Assembly: GCF_014138625.1 (NCBI RefSeq)
Contig: NZ_JACJHY010000018.1
Location: forward strand, 62,001 to 126,000
DNA: 64,000 bases
Source: Aminobacter ciceronei
GTDB taxonomy: Bacteria; Pseudomonadota; Alphaproteobacteria; Rhizobiales; Rhizobiaceae
Direction of reading: 5' to 3'
Positions within the stretch are counted from its first letter, which is position 1, and each line of letters starts with the position of its first letter. Of this stretch, positions 1 through 9,942 are shown piece by piece. The translations under genes were made by a program, and so were the position numbers. The notes beneath the pieces were generated by a model. That model ran no database searches and had not been told where the DNA came from. It was given only the letters and a program-made list of their open reading frames with translations.

Positions 1-510
1 GTATTCGCCTGGAGCCAGAATCGCCACCTGATCACGGGCTGGTATGGCATGGGCACGGCGTTCAAGTCGTTTCTCGATGTGCGCGGCCAGGGTGGACTCG
101 ACCTTCTCAGGCAGATGTTCGAGCGGTCCCGCTTCTTCAGGCTGATCGTCGACGAGGTTGAGAAGACCCTATATCAAACGGATCTCGGCATCGGGCGCCT
201 CTATGCCGACCTCGTAGCGGACGCTACAGCGCGCGAGACCATATTTTCGAGGATTGCGCGGGAGCGCGAACTGACTGTCGCAACTATCGAGCGGATCATC
301 GAAACGGCAGACTTGTCGGTGCGGTTCCCCGCATTCAAACGACAGGTTGACCGCACCAGGCCTCAGATGGACGGCGTACACCGATTGCAGGTGGACTTGC
401 TCCGCGAGGTTCGCTCCCACACCCCGGAAGTGCCCGCTCCGAAGCACTCGGTCAACGCTCTCCTTCTTTCCATCAACTGCATCTCAGCCGGCCTCGGTTG
501 GACCGGCTAA
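1..510 (+). CDS. ppc: Phosphoenolpyruvate carboxylase, C-terminal part (5' end outside window)
   Basis: The frame is open from base 1 and ends in TAA at 508-510, leaving the last 169 residues of a protein that starts upstream. The opening residues FAWSQNRHLITGWYG match the strongly conserved C-terminal segment of bacterial PEP carboxylases, and the protein ends in INCISAGLGWTG, like the family's usual ...NTG terminus. PEP carboxylase makes oxaloacetate from PEP and bicarbonate and is the anaplerotic, CO2-fixing step of the serine cycle. It lies 18 bases before glyA on the same strand, fitting a serine-cycle operon. An internal ATG at 49 is not the start, because homology continues upstream of it. 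Confidence 0.93.
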   Translation, partial: VFAWSQNRHLITGWYGMGTAFKSFLDVRGQGGLDLLRQMFERSRFFRLIVDEVEKTLYQTDLGIGRLYADLVADATARETIFSRIARERELTVATIERIIETADLSVRFPAFKRQVDRTRPQMDGVHRLQVDLLREVRSHTPEVPAPKHSVNALLLSINCISAGLGWTG

Positions 511-528
511 AGCTACGGGAGCCACAAT

Positions 529-1836
529 ATGGAAATGCCTGCCAGGCCCGGTATAGGCACCTCACAAGCTCGCTTCTTCCACTTCGGAGCCGCGAACTCC
601 GATCCCCAACTCGCTGCAATCATCTCAAGAGAACTCGGCCGGCAACGTGACGAAATCGAGCTGATCGCCTCCGAGAACCTCGTCTCGCGCGCCGTTCTTG
701 AAGCACAGGGATCGGTCCTGACGAACAAGTATGCCGAAGGCTATCCAGGCCGCCGGTACTACGGCGGCTGCCAGTTCGTCGACGAAGCGGAAGACCTAGC
801 GCGCGAGCGGGCGAGAGCACTTTTCAACTGCACGTACGTGAACGTGCAGCCGAACTCAGGGAGCCAGGCGAACCAGGCGGCGTTTATGGCTCTCATGCAG
901 CCAGGCGATACTTTTCTCGGTCTGAATCTCGCCGCCGGCGGTCATCTTACCCACGGCGCGCCGGTGAACCAGTCCGGCAAGTGGTTCAACGTTGTCTCCT
1001 ACGGCGTGCGAGCGGACGATCACCGTATAGACATGGACGAAGTCCGCGACCTCGCCCAAAAACACAGGCCCAAGATCATCCTGGCCGGTGGCTCGGCCTA
1101 TCCGCGCATCATCGACTTCGCGGCCTTCCGAACAATAGCGGACGAGGTGGATGCGAAACTAATGGTCGACATGGCTCATTTCGCGGGCCTCGTGGCGGGT
1201 GGTGTGCATCCCAATCCTCTCGAACACGCCCACGTGGTAACGACCACCACGCACAAAACTCTTCGCGGTCCTCGCGGCGGGATGATTTTGTCGAAAGACG
1301 AAGATCTCGGAAAAAAGATCAACGCTTCCGTTTTTCCGGGACTTCAAGGCGGTCCGCTAATGCACGTTATCGCTGCCAAGGCGGTCGCGTTCGGCGAAGC
1401 CCTTCGTCCTGAGTTCAAGGACTACTCAAAGGCAGTAGTCGACAATGCGCGGACGCTCGCTGATGCGATACGAGAGGGCGGACTGGACATCGTTTCCGGT
1501 GGAACCGACACCCATCTGATGCTGGTTGACTTGCGCAGATGTGCTCTGACCGGCAAGGCGCTGGAGGCGGCACTAAGTCGAGCTCATCTGACCTGCAACA
1601 AGAACGGTATCCCGTTTGACCCTCAGCCCCCGAACACAACGTCCGGCATCAGGCTTGGAACTCCAGCCTGCACGACCCGCGGCTTCGGAAAGGATGAATT
1701 CCAGCTTGTTGGCGAGCTGATCCTGAAAGTGGCAAAGGGACTAGCGCGCGACGGCGACGATGGAAATGCTCCTCTCGAAGCCGAGGTGCGAGACACCGTT
1801 GCCTTCTTGACGCGTCGTTTCCCGGTCTACGAATAA
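529..1836 (+). CDS. glyA: Serine hydroxymethyltransferase
   Basis: 435 residues, full length for the family with about 18 extra N-terminal residues. It interconverts glycine plus 5,10-methylene-H4F with serine and is the entry point of C1 units into the serine cycle. The PLP lysine is K243 in [13 protein letters not shown]. Other hallmarks are LIASEN near residue 46, [11 protein letters not shown] near 105 and the HFAGLVAGG block near 217. The ATG at 529 has GGGAG about 10 bases upstream. It follows ppc by 18 bases and ends convergently to fhs, with about 125 bases between. Chromosomal glyA copies are normal in this group, so this is probably a methylotrophy-dedicated second copy (inference). 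Confidence 0.95.
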   Translation: MEMPARPGIGTSQARFFHFGAANSDPQLAAIISRELGRQRDEIELIASENLVSRAVLEAQGSVLTNKYAEGYPGRRYYGGCQFVDEAEDLARERARALFNCTYVNVQPNSGSQANQAAFMALMQPGDTFLGLNLAAGGHLTHGAPVNQSGKWFNVVSYGVRADDHRIDMDEVRDLAQKHRPKIILAGGSAYPRIIDFAAFRTIADEVDAKLMVDMAHFAGLVAGGVHPNPLEHAHVVTTTTHKTLRGPRGGMILSKDEDLGKKINASVFPGLQGGPLMHVIAAKAVAFGEALRPEFKDYSKAVVDNARTLADAIREGGLDIVSGGTDTHLMLVDLRRCALTGKALEAALSRAHLTCNKNGIPFDPQPPNTTSGIRLGTPACTTRGFGKDEFQLVGELILKVAKGLARDGDDGNAPLEAEVRDTVAFLTRRFPVYE

Positions 1837-1961
1837 ACCCGGAACATTGGGAGATATACAGCCAGACTTTCCTCGGTTTGTTGGTCGATCTGTTATCGTT
1901 TGGGTTGCAGCAGTTGAAATGAATGAGGAGTGGCCCAAGAGCTTTCTCTTCGTTCGGCCTT

Positions 1962-3641
1962 TCAAAACAAACCTTCTATGTACCCGGCGTCGTTCAGGAA
2001 GATCTTCTCCGACGACGGCACCTTCGGCAGGCCCGGCATGGTCATGATCTCACCGCAGATAGCCACGACGAAGCCGGCGCCGGCCGACAGGCGCACCTCA
2101 CGCACCGGCACGACATGCCCGGTCGGGGCGCCGCGCAGTCCCGGATCGGTCGAGAAAGAATATTGCGTCTTCGCCATGCAGACCGGCAGGTTGCCGTAGC
2201 CGGCGTCTTCCCAGGCCTTGAGCTGGTCGCGCACCGCCTTGTCGGCGATGGCCTCGGAGCCGCGATAGATGCGCTTGACGATCGTGTCGATCTTGTCGAA
2301 CAGCTTCATATCGTCGGGATAGAGCGGCGAGAACTGCGAGGCGCCGCTTTCAGCGATCTGGACGACCTTGTGCGCCAGCTCCTCGATGCCCTCCGAGCCC
2401 TTGGCCCAGTGCTTGCACAGGATCGCCTCGGCGCCCTGGGCCGCCACGAAATCCTTCATCGCCTGGATCTCGGCCTCGGTGTCGGTGGTGAAGTGGTTGA
2501 TGGCGACGACGGCCGGCACGCCGAACTGCTTCACATTCTCGATGTGGCGACCGAGATTGGCGCAGCCCTTCTTCACCGCCTCGACGTTCTCCTTGCCGAG
2601 GTCTTCCTTCTTGACGCCGCCGTTCATCTTCATGGCGCGAACGGTAGCGACGATGACGGCGGCCGCCGGCTTCAGGCCCGCCTTGCGGCACTTGATGTCG
2701 AAGAATTTTTCCGCGCCGAGGTCGGCGCCAAAGCCGGCCTCGGTCACCACGTAGTCGGCGAGCTTGAGCGCCGTCGTCGTAGCGACGACCGAGTTGCAGC
2801 CATGCGCGATGTTGGCGAAGGGGCCGCCATGCACGAAGGCCGGGTTGTTCTCCAGCGTCTGCACGAGGTTCGGCTGCATGGCGTCCTTGAGCAGCACCGT
2901 CATCGCGCCATCGGCCTTGATGTCGCGGGCATAGACCGGGCTCTTGTCGCGGCGATAGGCGATGATGATGTCGCCGAGCCGCTTCTCCAGGTCCTTGAGG
3001 TCGGTGGCGAGGCACAGGATCGCCATCACCTCGGAGGCGACGGTGATGTCGAAGCCGGCCTCGCGCGGGTAGCCGTTGGCGACGCCACCGAGCGAGCAGA
3101 TGATCTCGCGCAGCGCGCGGTCGTTCATGTCCATGACGCGGCGCCAGGCGACGCGGCGCGTGTCGATGTTCTGCTCGTTGCCCCAGTAGATGTGGTTGTC
3201 GATCAACGCCGACAGCAGATTGTGCGCGGTGGTGATGGCGTGGAAATCGCCGGTGAAGTGGAGGTTCATATCCTCCATCGGCACGACCTGGGCATAGCCG
3301 CCGCCGGCCGCACCACCCTTGATGCCGAAGTTCGGCCCGAGCGAGGCCTCACGGATGCACACGATCGCCTTCTTGCCGATGCGGTTCAGGCCGTCGCCGA
3401 GACCGACCGTGGTCGTGGTCTTGCCTTCGCCCGCCGGCGTCGGGTTGATGGCGGTGACCAGGATCAGCTTGCCGTCCTTGCCGCCGCGCTTCTCCTTGAT
3501 GAACTCGGCGGAGACTTTGGCCTTGTCGTGACCGTAGGGCAGCAGGTGCTCTGTCGGAATCCCGATCTTGGCGCCGATCTCCTGGATCTGCTTCTTGTCA
3601 GCGGCGCGCGCGATCTGGATATCGCTCTTCAATTCGGCCAT
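1962..3641 (-). CDS. fhs: Formate--tetrahydrofolate ligase
   Basis: 559 residues, typical length. It ligates formate to H4F with ATP to give 10-formyl-H4F, and in reverse can release formate. The ATP loop [10 protein letters not shown] is at 69-78, followed by the conserved [20 protein letters not shown] region. I chose the ATG at 3641 because GGGAGGGAG lies directly upstream; an in-frame ATG at 3656 lies upstream of that Shine-Dalgarno sequence. It is transcribed away from the LuxR-type regulator and convergent with glyA. A TetR-type dyad lies 50 bases upstream of the start, shared in type with the cmu and btu promoters. The antisense strand is open for about 580 codons, but that is a composition shadow. 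Confidence 0.96.
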   Translation of the reverse strand: MAELKSDIQIARAADKKQIQEIGAKIGIPTEHLLPYGHDKAKVSAEFIKEKRGGKDGKLILVTAINPTPAGEGKTTTTVGLGDGLNRIGKKAIVCIREASLGPNFGIKGGAAGGGYAQVVPMEDMNLHFTGDFHAITTAHNLLSALIDNHIYWGNEQNIDTRRVAWRRVMDMNDRALREIICSLGGVANGYPREAGFDITVASEVMAILCLATDLKDLEKRLGDIIIAYRRDKSPVYARDIKADGAMTVLLKDAMQPNLVQTLENNPAFVHGGPFANIAHGCNSVVATTTALKLADYVVTEAGFGADLGAEKFFDIKCRKAGLKPAAAVIVATVRAMKMNGGVKKEDLGKENVEAVKKGCANLGRHIENVKQFGVPAVVAINHFTTDTEAEIQAMKDFVAAQGAEAILCKHWAKGSEGIEELAHKVVQIAESGASQFSPLYPDDMKLFDKIDTIVKRIYRGSEAIADKAVRDQLKAWEDAGYGNLPVCMAKTQYSFSTDPGLRGAPTGHVVPVREVRLSAGAGFVVAICGEIMTMPGLPKVPSSEKIFLNDAGYIEGLF

Positions 3642-3690
3642 CAGGCTCCCTCCCATCTTCTTTCTGATTGACGGGACACATAGCTTGATG

Positions 3691-3708
3691 AGACAGACCT
3701 GTCTATAA
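3691..3708. promoter_or_regulatory. TetR-type operator copy 1 (fhs side)
   Basis: Read on the minus strand the site is TAGACAGGTCTGTCT, a near-perfect dyad with 7-base arms. It lies 50 bases upstream of the fhs start. It shares the TAGACAGGT half with the sites at 3856, 18937, 19941 and 23002. Assigning it to a TetR protein is inference from its repeated association with the two tetR genes. Confidence 0.65.
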
Positions 3709-3855
3709 ATTTCATCGGTGTATCAGCGGAAGAGGACCATCCGGTCGCGTAAGAAGGACCATGCTGCATATACGAAATGGCTGAAAAAGCCTGGAAGTGT
3801 CTCACGCTCAGAACTGAAAACGTCTGTGATACCAACCGTGCAACAAGACAAATAA

Positions 3856-3874
3856 TAGACAGGTTAGTCTGTTT
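3856..3874. promoter_or_regulatory. TetR-type operator copy 2 (LuxR-gene side)
   Basis: TAGACAGGTTAGTCTGTTT, about 77 bases upstream of the LuxR-type gene. Its TAGACAGGTTAGTCT core matches the cmuB-side site at 23002-23020 except for the first base. Confidence 0.68.
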
Positions 3875-3950
3875 TGTGCAGAATGCCGATCATACGGTTC
3901 GCGATTGAACAAGGACCGTGGCAGGGAAACGCTCGTAGGTCAGGTGTCAT

Positions 3951-4583
3951 ATGGTGGAGGAGACCGTAGTTCGCGTCCTCATTGCCGAGCGCAATCCACT
4001 GGTCCTTTCGGCGCTTCGGGAAATGATTGAACGTGATCCACGTTTTGCCCTGGCCGAATGCGTGCAGGCCGGGTCGGCCTTGCTACAGGCTGCGTCCGAG
4101 CGGGCGGAATTCGATGTCGCAGTTGTGGGTTGGAAGCTTGCCGACATGGATGGAGCGGACGTGCTGGCCGCCATACAGGAACGGGGCCTGCCGACGAGGG
4201 TCACAATCTTCTCGAACGACCACGACATCGGCATCCTGAAGCAGGCGGTGCGCCTTGGCGCACACGGCTTCTGCTTTCAGTTTGATGATCCGGCCATCCT
4301 GTTCGACACAATTCAGGCCGTCGCGCACGGCAGAATCTGTATCCCCTACATCGACGTGACAAAAATCAACGACTCGCCCCTTTCGTGCTTGACCGTGCGC
4401 GAACGGGAACTCCTCTCCGTGTTGGCAGATGGGTGGACCAATCTTCAGATTGCCACCCGCACGGGAATTTCAGAAAACACCGTAAAGTACCATCTGAAGA
4501 ACCTCTACGACAAGCTCGACGTGCGCAATCGGGCGATGGCCGTAGCCCTGTATGCGAGCGAAAAACGACGACGCACCATCTGA
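3951..4583 (+). CDS. LuxR/NarL-type regulator with a degenerate receiver domain
   Basis: 210 residues. Residues 5-125 fold like a response-regulator receiver, and 146-205 form a LuxR-type helix-turn-helix (LTVRERELLSVLADGWTN then TGISENTVKYHLKNLYDKL). The phosphoacceptor aspartate is missing: DVAVVGWKLADMDG has G60 where DVVLLD normally puts Asp. The conserved lysine after GAHGF is Q110. The protein therefore probably works without phosphorylation (inference). No sensor kinase is adjacent. Its position just upstream of sga-mcl-mtkAB-hprA-gck suggests it controls that operon, and GGGTAG/CTACCC repeats after its stop are candidate sites. The start at 3951 has only a weak ribosome-binding site. 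Direct targets are unproven. Confidence 0.85.
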   Translation: MVEETVVRVLIAERNPLVLSALREMIERDPRFALAECVQAGSALLQAASERAEFDVAVVGWKLADMDGADVLAAIQERGLPTRVTIFSNDHDIGILKQAVRLGAHGFCFQFDDPAILFDTIQAVAHGRICIPYIDVTKINDSPLSCLTVRERELLSVLADGWTNLQIATRTGISENTVKYHLKNLYDKLDVRNRAMAVALYASEKRRRTI

Positions 4584-4597
4584 GTCGCTGCCCCCTC

Positions 4598-4638
4598 GGG
4601 TAGGCTTGCACTACCCCTCCACCATCGAGTTTCTACCC
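4598..4638. promoter_or_regulatory. GGGTAG/CTACCC repeats upstream of sga
   Basis: GGGTAG at 4598-4603 pairs across 7 bases with CTACCC at 4611-4616, and a second CTACCC lies at 4633-4638. The two direct copies are 22 bases apart, about two helical turns. The cluster sits 72-112 bases before the sga start, where an activator would bind. It is not followed by a T-run, so it does not look like a terminator for the LuxR-type gene. Confidence 0.45.
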
Positions 4639-4709
4639 GGCAAGGTGTTGTTCCGAACGCGTGCAGAACCTCCAATCCGGATGACAAACCGAGCCGGGGA
4701 GGAACCGTC

Positions 4710-5900
4710 GTGGCTGGCTTCACTCATCTCTTCATTCCAGGTCCGACAAATATTCCCGAGCAAGTTCGGCAGGCGATGAATCTTCCGATGGAAGACATGC
4801 GCGCGCCCGACTTTCCGGCCTTCACCCTGCCTCTGTTCAACGACATCAAGCGGGTCTTCAAAAACGACACAGGGCGAGTTTTCATCTACCCCTCTTCCGG
4901 AACCGGTGCGTGGGAAGCGGCGATGGAGAACCTGCTGTCGCCCGGCGACCACGTCCTGATGTCCCGCTTCGGCCAGTTTTCGCACCTTTGGGTGGACATG
5001 GCAGAACGTTTCGGTCTGGTCGTCGATGTCGTCGAGTGCGAATGGGGCACAGGCGTGCCGGTCGAAATCTATGCGGAGAAGCTGCGCGCCGACCCGCAGC
5101 ACCGCATCAAGGCTGTCTTCGCAACCCACAACGAGACGGCGACCGGCGTTACTTCCGACATCGCTGGCGTGCGCTCCGCGCTTGACGCGGAAAAGCATCC
5201 CGCCCTGCTGTTTGTTGACGGGGTGTCCTCGATCGGCTCGATCGACTTCCGTCAGGAGGAGTGGGGCATCGATTGCGCCGTCAGCGGTTCGCAGAAGGGC
5301 TTTATGCTGCCGGCTGGGCTCGGCTTTCTCTCGGTAAGCACCAAGGCGCTGGAGGCGTCTGGACGAGCCAAACACCACCGCTGTTTCTTCTCCTTTGAGG
5401 ACATGATCAAGGCGAATGACGGCGGCTACTTCCCGTATACGCCGGCCACACAGTTGTTGCGTGGGCTGCGTGTCTCACTCGACCTGATCGCCGCGGAAGG
5501 ATTGGAGAACATCTTTGCCCGCCACCACAGGATGGCGGAAGGGGTGCGCAAGGCGGTCAACGCGTGGGAGCTCAATCTGTGTGCCAAGGCGCCAAAATGG
5601 CATTCCGATACAGTGAGCGCGATAGTCGTCCCCGAGGGCATAGACAGTGCACAGATCGTACGGACTGCCTACTCCAAGTATCAGACGTCCCTCGGCGTCG
5701 GCCTGAATAAGGTCGCCGGCAAGGTGTTCCGCATCGGGCATCTTGGCTGGCTGAACGAGGTGATGATCTGCGGCGCGCTTGCGGCCGCCGAAATGGCCCT
5801 GATCGACTGCGGCGTCAGAATCAAACCGGGCTCCGGGGTCGGCGCGGCAGTAGAGCACTTCCGTCAGACCGGCGTGCTGCCCGTCGCCAAGGCCGCGTGA
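4710..5900 (+). CDS. sga: Serine--glyoxylate aminotransferase
   Basis: 396 residues, a class V PLP aminotransferase of the serine-cycle SgaA type. It converts serine plus glyoxylate to hydroxypyruvate plus glycine. The N-terminus FTHLFIPGPTNIPEQV and the block GVSSIGSIDFRQEEWGIDCA are typical, and the PLP lysine is K196 in VSGSQKGFMLP. Translation starts at GTG 4710 behind GGGGAGGA. It is the first gene of a tight plus-strand operon with mcl 15 bases downstream. Substrate assignment rests on the family signature and the serine-cycle neighbours. Confidence 0.95.
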   Translation: MAGFTHLFIPGPTNIPEQVRQAMNLPMEDMRAPDFPAFTLPLFNDIKRVFKNDTGRVFIYPSSGTGAWEAAMENLLSPGDHVLMSRFGQFSHLWVDMAERFGLVVDVVECEWGTGVPVEIYAEKLRADPQHRIKAVFATHNETATGVTSDIAGVRSALDAEKHPALLFVDGVSSIGSIDFRQEEWGIDCAVSGSQKGFMLPAGLGFLSVSTKALEASGRAKHHRCFFSFEDMIKANDGGYFPYTPATQLLRGLRVSLDLIAAEGLENIFARHHRMAEGVRKAVNAWELNLCAKAPKWHSDTVSAIVVPEGIDSAQIVRTAYSKYQTSLGVGLNKVAGKVFRIGHLGWLNEVMICGALAAAEMALIDCGVRIKPGSGVGAAVEHFRQTGVLPVAKAA

Positions 5901-5915
5901 GAGCCGGAGGAGAAC

Positions 5916-6869
5916 GTGAGTCACACACTTCATCACTTGCGCAGGCCGCGCCTGCAGCGCAGCGAACTCGCCGTACCGGGGTCGAACCCCGAGATGATCG
6001 AGAAGGCGGCATCAAGCGCCGCCGACTTCATTTTCCTCGACATCGAGGATGCCGTCGCCCCGCCCGACAAGGAACGGGCCCGGCAGAACATCATACGTGC
6101 CCTAAACGAAATCGACTGGCGCGCTCGCGGCAAGACCGTCTCGGTCCGTATCAACGGTCTCGACACGCACTACATGTATCGCGACGTGGTCGATGTCATG
6201 GAACAGGCGGGTGACCGCCTGGACACAATCCTCGTGCCGAAAGTCGGTGTTCCGGCCGATCTATATATGGTCGAGGCCCTGGTGGAGCAGATCGAGACTG
6301 CCAAGGGGTTCACCACGCGCGTCGGCCTGGAAGCGCTTATCGAGACCGCGCTCGGCATGGCCAACGTCGAGGCGATCGCCGCCTTTGGCGGCAGGCTGGA
6401 GGCCTTGCATTTCGGAGTGGCCGACTATGCTGCAAGTTGCAAGGCGCGCACCGTTTCGATCGGAGGGTTGAACCCGGATTATCCGGGCGATCAGTGGCAT
6501 GCCGCGTTGGCGCGCATGACGGTAGCATGCCGCGCTTACGGCTTGCGTCCGATAGACGGGCCGTTCGGCGATTTCTCGGATCCCGAAGCCTACATCGCGG
6601 CCGCACGACGTGCCGCGGCGCTCGGTATCGAAGGCAAATGGGCGATCCATCCCTCCCAGATCGACCTCGCCAACGAAGTCTTCTCCCCGCAGCCGAAGGA
6701 AGTGGCGCGGGCAAGGCGCATCCTTGAGGTGCTGAAGGAGGCCGAGGAAAAGGGCCACGGAGCAGCCGCCCTGGACGGCAAGATGGTTGACGCTGCGTCC
6801 GAACGAATGGCGCGCAACGTCATCGCGATGCAGGACGCGATCGAAAAGAAAAATGCCGAAGCGGCATAG
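5916..6869 (+). CDS. mcl: L-malyl-CoA lyase (CitE-like family)
   Basis: 317 residues of the HpcH/CitE TIM-barrel family. It cleaves malyl-CoA to acetyl-CoA and glyoxylate, closing the serine cycle. Visible features are the conserved arginine in LQRSELAVPGS (near 15), FLDIEDAV at 40-47 and the metal-binding glutamate in ALIETALG (about E143). The GTG start at 5916 follows CCGGAGGAG. It lies between sga and mtkA, the exact partners for the reaction. Related citramalyl- or beta-methylmalyl-CoA lyases share the fold, but the context favours malyl-CoA. Confidence 0.93.
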   Translation: MSHTLHHLRRPRLQRSELAVPGSNPEMIEKAASSAADFIFLDIEDAVAPPDKERARQNIIRALNEIDWRARGKTVSVRINGLDTHYMYRDVVDVMEQAGDRLDTILVPKVGVPADLYMVEALVEQIETAKGFTTRVGLEALIETALGMANVEAIAAFGGRLEALHFGVADYAASCKARTVSIGGLNPDYPGDQWHAALARMTVACRAYGLRPIDGPFGDFSDPEAYIAAARRAAALGIEGKWAIHPSQIDLANEVFSPQPKEVARARRILEVLKEAEEKGHGAAALDGKMVDAASERMARNVIAMQDAIEKKNAEAA

Positions 6870-6878
6870 GGGGAACCG

Positions 6879-8060
6879 ATGGATATTCACGAGTACCAGG
6901 CCAAGGAACTCCTGGCACGTCAGGGAGTTCACGTACCCCGGGGTGGCCTCGCCTACAGTCCCGAGCAGGCGGCCTATCGCGCCAACGAACTGGGCGGTTC
7001 CCGCTGGGTCGTGAAGGCGCAGATCCATTCCGGGGCCCGCGGCAAGGCCGGCGGTATCCGCGTCTGCAAGACCGATCAAGAAGTTTCCGAAGCTGCCGAA
7101 ACCATGCTCGGTCGGCGGCTGGTGACCCACCAGACCGGACCGAGGGGGAAGCTCGTGTCGCGCCTCTATGTCGAGGAGGGTGTCGATATAGCCCAGGAAC
7201 TCTATCTCGGATTCGTGCTCGACCGTAAGGCCGAGCGCGTGATGATCGTGGCCTCCGGATCAGGCGGCATGGAAATCGAGGAGATCGCTGAAAAGGAACC
7301 GGACTCCATCATTCGCGCGACAGTCGATCCCGGCACCGGCATGCAGCAGTTCCAGGCGCGCGAAATCGCCTTCGGGCTGGGCCTTGAAACGGCGCTTATC
7401 AGCAAGGCGACCGACACGATCATGGGCTCCTATCGAGTCTTCCGCGACTTCGACGCGTCCATGCTGGAAATCAATCCTCTGGTCGTGACGAAGGACGGCC
7501 AACTGCTCGCGCTCGACGCCAAGATGTCGTTCGATGAAAACGCGCTGTTTCGCCGGCCCGAAATCTCGGAACTGCGCGACAAGTCGCAGGAGGATCCACG
7601 CGAGACGTTCGCCAGCGATCGTGGACTTTCCTATGTGGGTCTCGACGGAAATATCGGCTGCATCATCAACGGCGCCGGACTCGCCATGGCCACAATGGAC
7701 ATGATCAAGATCGCCGGCGGCGAACCTGCAAATTTCCTCGATATCGGCGGTGGCGCCTCGCCGGAGCGGGTGGCGAAATCCTTTCGAGCCGTCCTCGCCG
7801 ACAAGAACGTCGAGGCGATATTGGTCAACATCTTCGCCGGTATCAACCGCTGCGACTGGGTGGCGGAAGGCGTCGTCAAGGCTATTCGCGAAGTCGGCAT
7901 AGAGATGCCGCTAGTCGTGCGGCTGGCTGGCACGAATGTGGAGGAAGGCAGGCGCATTCTCAGCCAATCGGGAGAGTCTGTGATCGTGGCCGACACGCTG
8001 GCCGAAGCCGCCGACAAGGCCGTTGCCGCGTGGCGTGCTGTCAAGTCCAAGGCAGCGTGA
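6879..8060 (+). CDS. mtkA: Malate--CoA ligase (malate thiokinase) beta subunit
   Basis: 393 residues, homologous to succinyl-CoA synthetase beta, with the ATP-grasp start [17 protein letters not shown] and [14 protein letters not shown] near 47-60. With MtkB it makes malyl-CoA from malate, CoA and ATP. The C-terminal CoA-ligase part contains [16 protein letters not shown]. The gene follows mcl by 9 bases and precedes mtkB by 16. Succinate specificity cannot be ruled out from sequence alone, but the mcl-mtkAB-hprA order points to malate. Confidence 0.92.
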   Translation: MDIHEYQAKELLARQGVHVPRGGLAYSPEQAAYRANELGGSRWVVKAQIHSGARGKAGGIRVCKTDQEVSEAAETMLGRRLVTHQTGPRGKLVSRLYVEEGVDIAQELYLGFVLDRKAERVMIVASGSGGMEIEEIAEKEPDSIIRATVDPGTGMQQFQAREIAFGLGLETALISKATDTIMGSYRVFRDFDASMLEINPLVVTKDGQLLALDAKMSFDENALFRRPEISELRDKSQEDPRETFASDRGLSYVGLDGNIGCIINGAGLAMATMDMIKIAGGEPANFLDIGGGASPERVAKSFRAVLADKNVEAILVNIFAGINRCDWVAEGVVKAIREVGIEMPLVVRLAGTNVEEGRRILSQSGESVIVADTLAEAADKAVAAWRAVKSKAA

Positions 8061-8076
8061 AAGGGAGGTTGGACAA

Positions 8077-8976
8077 ATGGCAATTCTACTCAATGAGACC
8101 ACGCGGGTGATCGTGCAGGGATTTACCGGCAAGATCGGCTCATTTCATGCCCAGGATATGTTGAAATACGGAACAAAGGTGGTCGGCGGAGTGACGCCGG
8201 GAAAGGGCGGACAGACCCATCTCGGTCTCCCGGTATTCAACACGGTCAAGGGTGCGGTGCGCGAAACGGGTGCCGATGCCAGCATCGTCTTCGTTCCCCC
8301 TCCTTTCGCGGCCGATTCGATCATGGAGGCGGCCGACGCGGGATTAAGGCTGTGCGTGTGCATCACGGACGGCATTCCCGCCCAAGACATGATGCGCGTG
8401 AAGCGCTACATGCGCCGCTACCGTTTTGACGACAGGATGCGGCTGGTCGGCCCCAACTGCGCCGGCATCATTTCACCGGGCAAGGCGCTTATGGGCATCA
8501 TGCCGGGGTCGATTTACCTCCCAGGCAGTGTCGGCATCGTCGGGCGGTCTGGGACGCTCGGCTACGAAGCCGCTTCGCAGATGAAGGCGCTGGGAATCGG
8601 CGTATCGACCAGCGTGGGCATTGGTGGTGATCCTATCAACGGCTCTTCGTTTCGTGACGTTCTCGAATATTTCGAGGGCGATGCAGAGACCGACGCCGTG
8701 GTGATGATCGGCGAGATCGGCGGACCACAAGAGGCTGAAGCCGCCCTTTGGGCACGCGACAATATGAAGAAACCCCTCATCGCCTATATTGCGGGTCTTT
8801 CGGCGCCGAAGGGCAAACGGATGGGGCACGCCGGCGCAATCATTTCGGCCTTTGGCGAGTCGGCGCAAGAAAAAGTTGAGATCTTGAAGGAATGCGGCGT
8901 GACTATCGTGCCGACACCGGCAGCCTTCGGCCCGACCGTCGCTAGTACTCTTTCCGGCGCCAGACAAGCCGCCTGA
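8077..8976 (+). CDS. mtkB: Malate--CoA ligase (malate thiokinase) alpha subunit
   Basis: 299 residues, homologous to succinyl-CoA synthetase alpha. The Rossmann-type CoA-binding start TRVIVQGFTGKIGSFHA is at 9-25. The phosphohistidine is H251 in RMGHAGAI, and VGIGGDPINGSSF near 180-192 is conserved. I set the start at ATG 8077 because AAGGGAGG is 9 bases upstream; a longer in-frame reading from 8023 would overlap mtkA and lacks homology. hprA follows after 5 bases. Confidence 0.93.
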   Translation: MAILLNETTRVIVQGFTGKIGSFHAQDMLKYGTKVVGGVTPGKGGQTHLGLPVFNTVKGAVRETGADASIVFVPPPFAADSIMEAADAGLRLCVCITDGIPAQDMMRVKRYMRRYRFDDRMRLVGPNCAGIISPGKALMGIMPGSIYLPGSVGIVGRSGTLGYEAASQMKALGIGVSTSVGIGGDPINGSSFRDVLEYFEGDAETDAVVMIGEIGGPQEAEAALWARDNMKKPLIAYIAGLSAPKGKRMGHAGAIISAFGESAQEKVEILKECGVTIVPTPAAFGPTVASTLSGARQAA

Positions 8977-8981
8977 CAGCC

Positions 8982-9941
8982 ATGCGTGTGCTCGTAACGC
9001 GCCGCTGGCCGGCTCGCGTGGAGAAGATCCTCGTCGAGCGGTTTCGCGCCCAACTGAACGTCGCCGACATCCCGCTGTCCGAGCATGAGCTGATGGACGC
9101 ATTTCGGGACTTCGACGTGGTGCTGCCGACCGTCAGCGATCGGCTGCCAGCGGCGGTTTTTCCGCCGAGTCCACGGGTGCGTTTTCTCGGCAATTTCGGG
9201 GTCGGCTTCAACCATATCGACATCGATGCCGCCCGCCAAGCCGGCATTATGGTGACCAACACGCCAGGAGTGCTGACCGACTGTACGGCCGATCTTGCCA
9301 TAACGCTTATGCTGATGGTCGCCCGGCGGGCCGGAGAAGGGGAACGGCAGTTGCGCGATGGCGAGTGGGCCGGATGGTGTCCCACTCACATGGTCGGACG
9401 AAAGGTATCCGGGAAGACCTTGGGCATCGTGGGGATGGGCCGCATCGGTCGCGCAACGGCACGGCGCGCCCGTTTCGGCTTCGGCATGAACATTGTCTTT
9501 TACAACCGCTCTCTCCAGCACGACGAGGAGTTGCGATCTCTTGGCGCGCTCCAGTTCGACACGATCGAGGAGGTCATGGCGCAAGCAGATTTCGTGTCTC
9601 TGCATTGTCCGGGTGGTGCAGAAAACAAGCACATCATCAATGCCGGACGCCTTGCCACGATGCGGCAGGAGGCGTTCCTGATCAATACGGCACGAGGCGA
9701 CGTTGTTGACGAGGCGGCACTGATTGATGCGCTGGGGGAGCGCCGGATCGCCGGTGCCGGACTTGACGTTTTTGCGTCGGAACCGTCCGTTCCCGACAAG
9801 CTGAAGTCGATGTCGAACGTCGTGCTTCTTCCGCATCTTGGCAGCGCCACGGAAGAAACGCGCACGGCAATGGGCATGAAAGTTGTCGAGAATCTCGAAG
9901 CATTTCTGGAAGGGCGCGATCCCCCGGATCGTGTTGCCTGA
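8982..9941 (+). CDS. hprA: Hydroxypyruvate reductase / D-glycerate dehydrogenase
   Basis: 319 residues of the D-2-hydroxyacid dehydrogenase family. It reduces hydroxypyruvate (made by Sga) to glycerate with NAD(P)H. The nucleotide fold GIVGMGRIG is at 148-156. The catalytic set is R238 (NTARGD), E267 (ASEP) and H285 (LPHLGSATEETR). Length is normal. It is embedded in the serine-cycle operon with gck one base downstream. Glyoxylate reductase activity is common in the family and possible here. Confidence 0.93.
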   Translation: MRVLVTRRWPARVEKILVERFRAQLNVADIPLSEHELMDAFRDFDVVLPTVSDRLPAAVFPPSPRVRFLGNFGVGFNHIDIDAARQAGIMVTNTPGVLTDCTADLAITLMLMVARRAGEGERQLRDGEWAGWCPTHMVGRKVSGKTLGIVGMGRIGRATARRARFGFGMNIVFYNRSLQHDEELRSLGALQFDTIEEVMAQADFVSLHCPGGAENKHIINAGRLATMRQEAFLINTARGDVVDEAALIDALGERRIAGAGLDVFASEPSVPDKLKSMSNVVLLPHLGSATEETRTAMGMKVVENLEAFLEGRDPPDRVA

Positions 9942-9942
9942 C

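Larger units (their letters stand above)
3642..3950. promoter_or_regulatory. Divergent control region between fhs and the LuxR-type gene
   Basis: 309 bases without a gene. It holds two copies of the dyad found at the btu and cmu promoters, one at 3691-3708 nearer fhs and one at 3856-3874 nearer the regulator. No riboswitch or terminator is evident, and no convincing sigma70 boxes stand out for either gene. The arrangement suggests fhs and the regulator each have their own operator. Confidence 0.6.

Noticed and set aside
1923..3671. Plus-strand open frame of about 580 codons opposite fhs
   Set aside because: Low-complexity, Asp/Leu/Arg-rich product with no family likeness; it mirrors the strongly biased fhs codons on the other strand.
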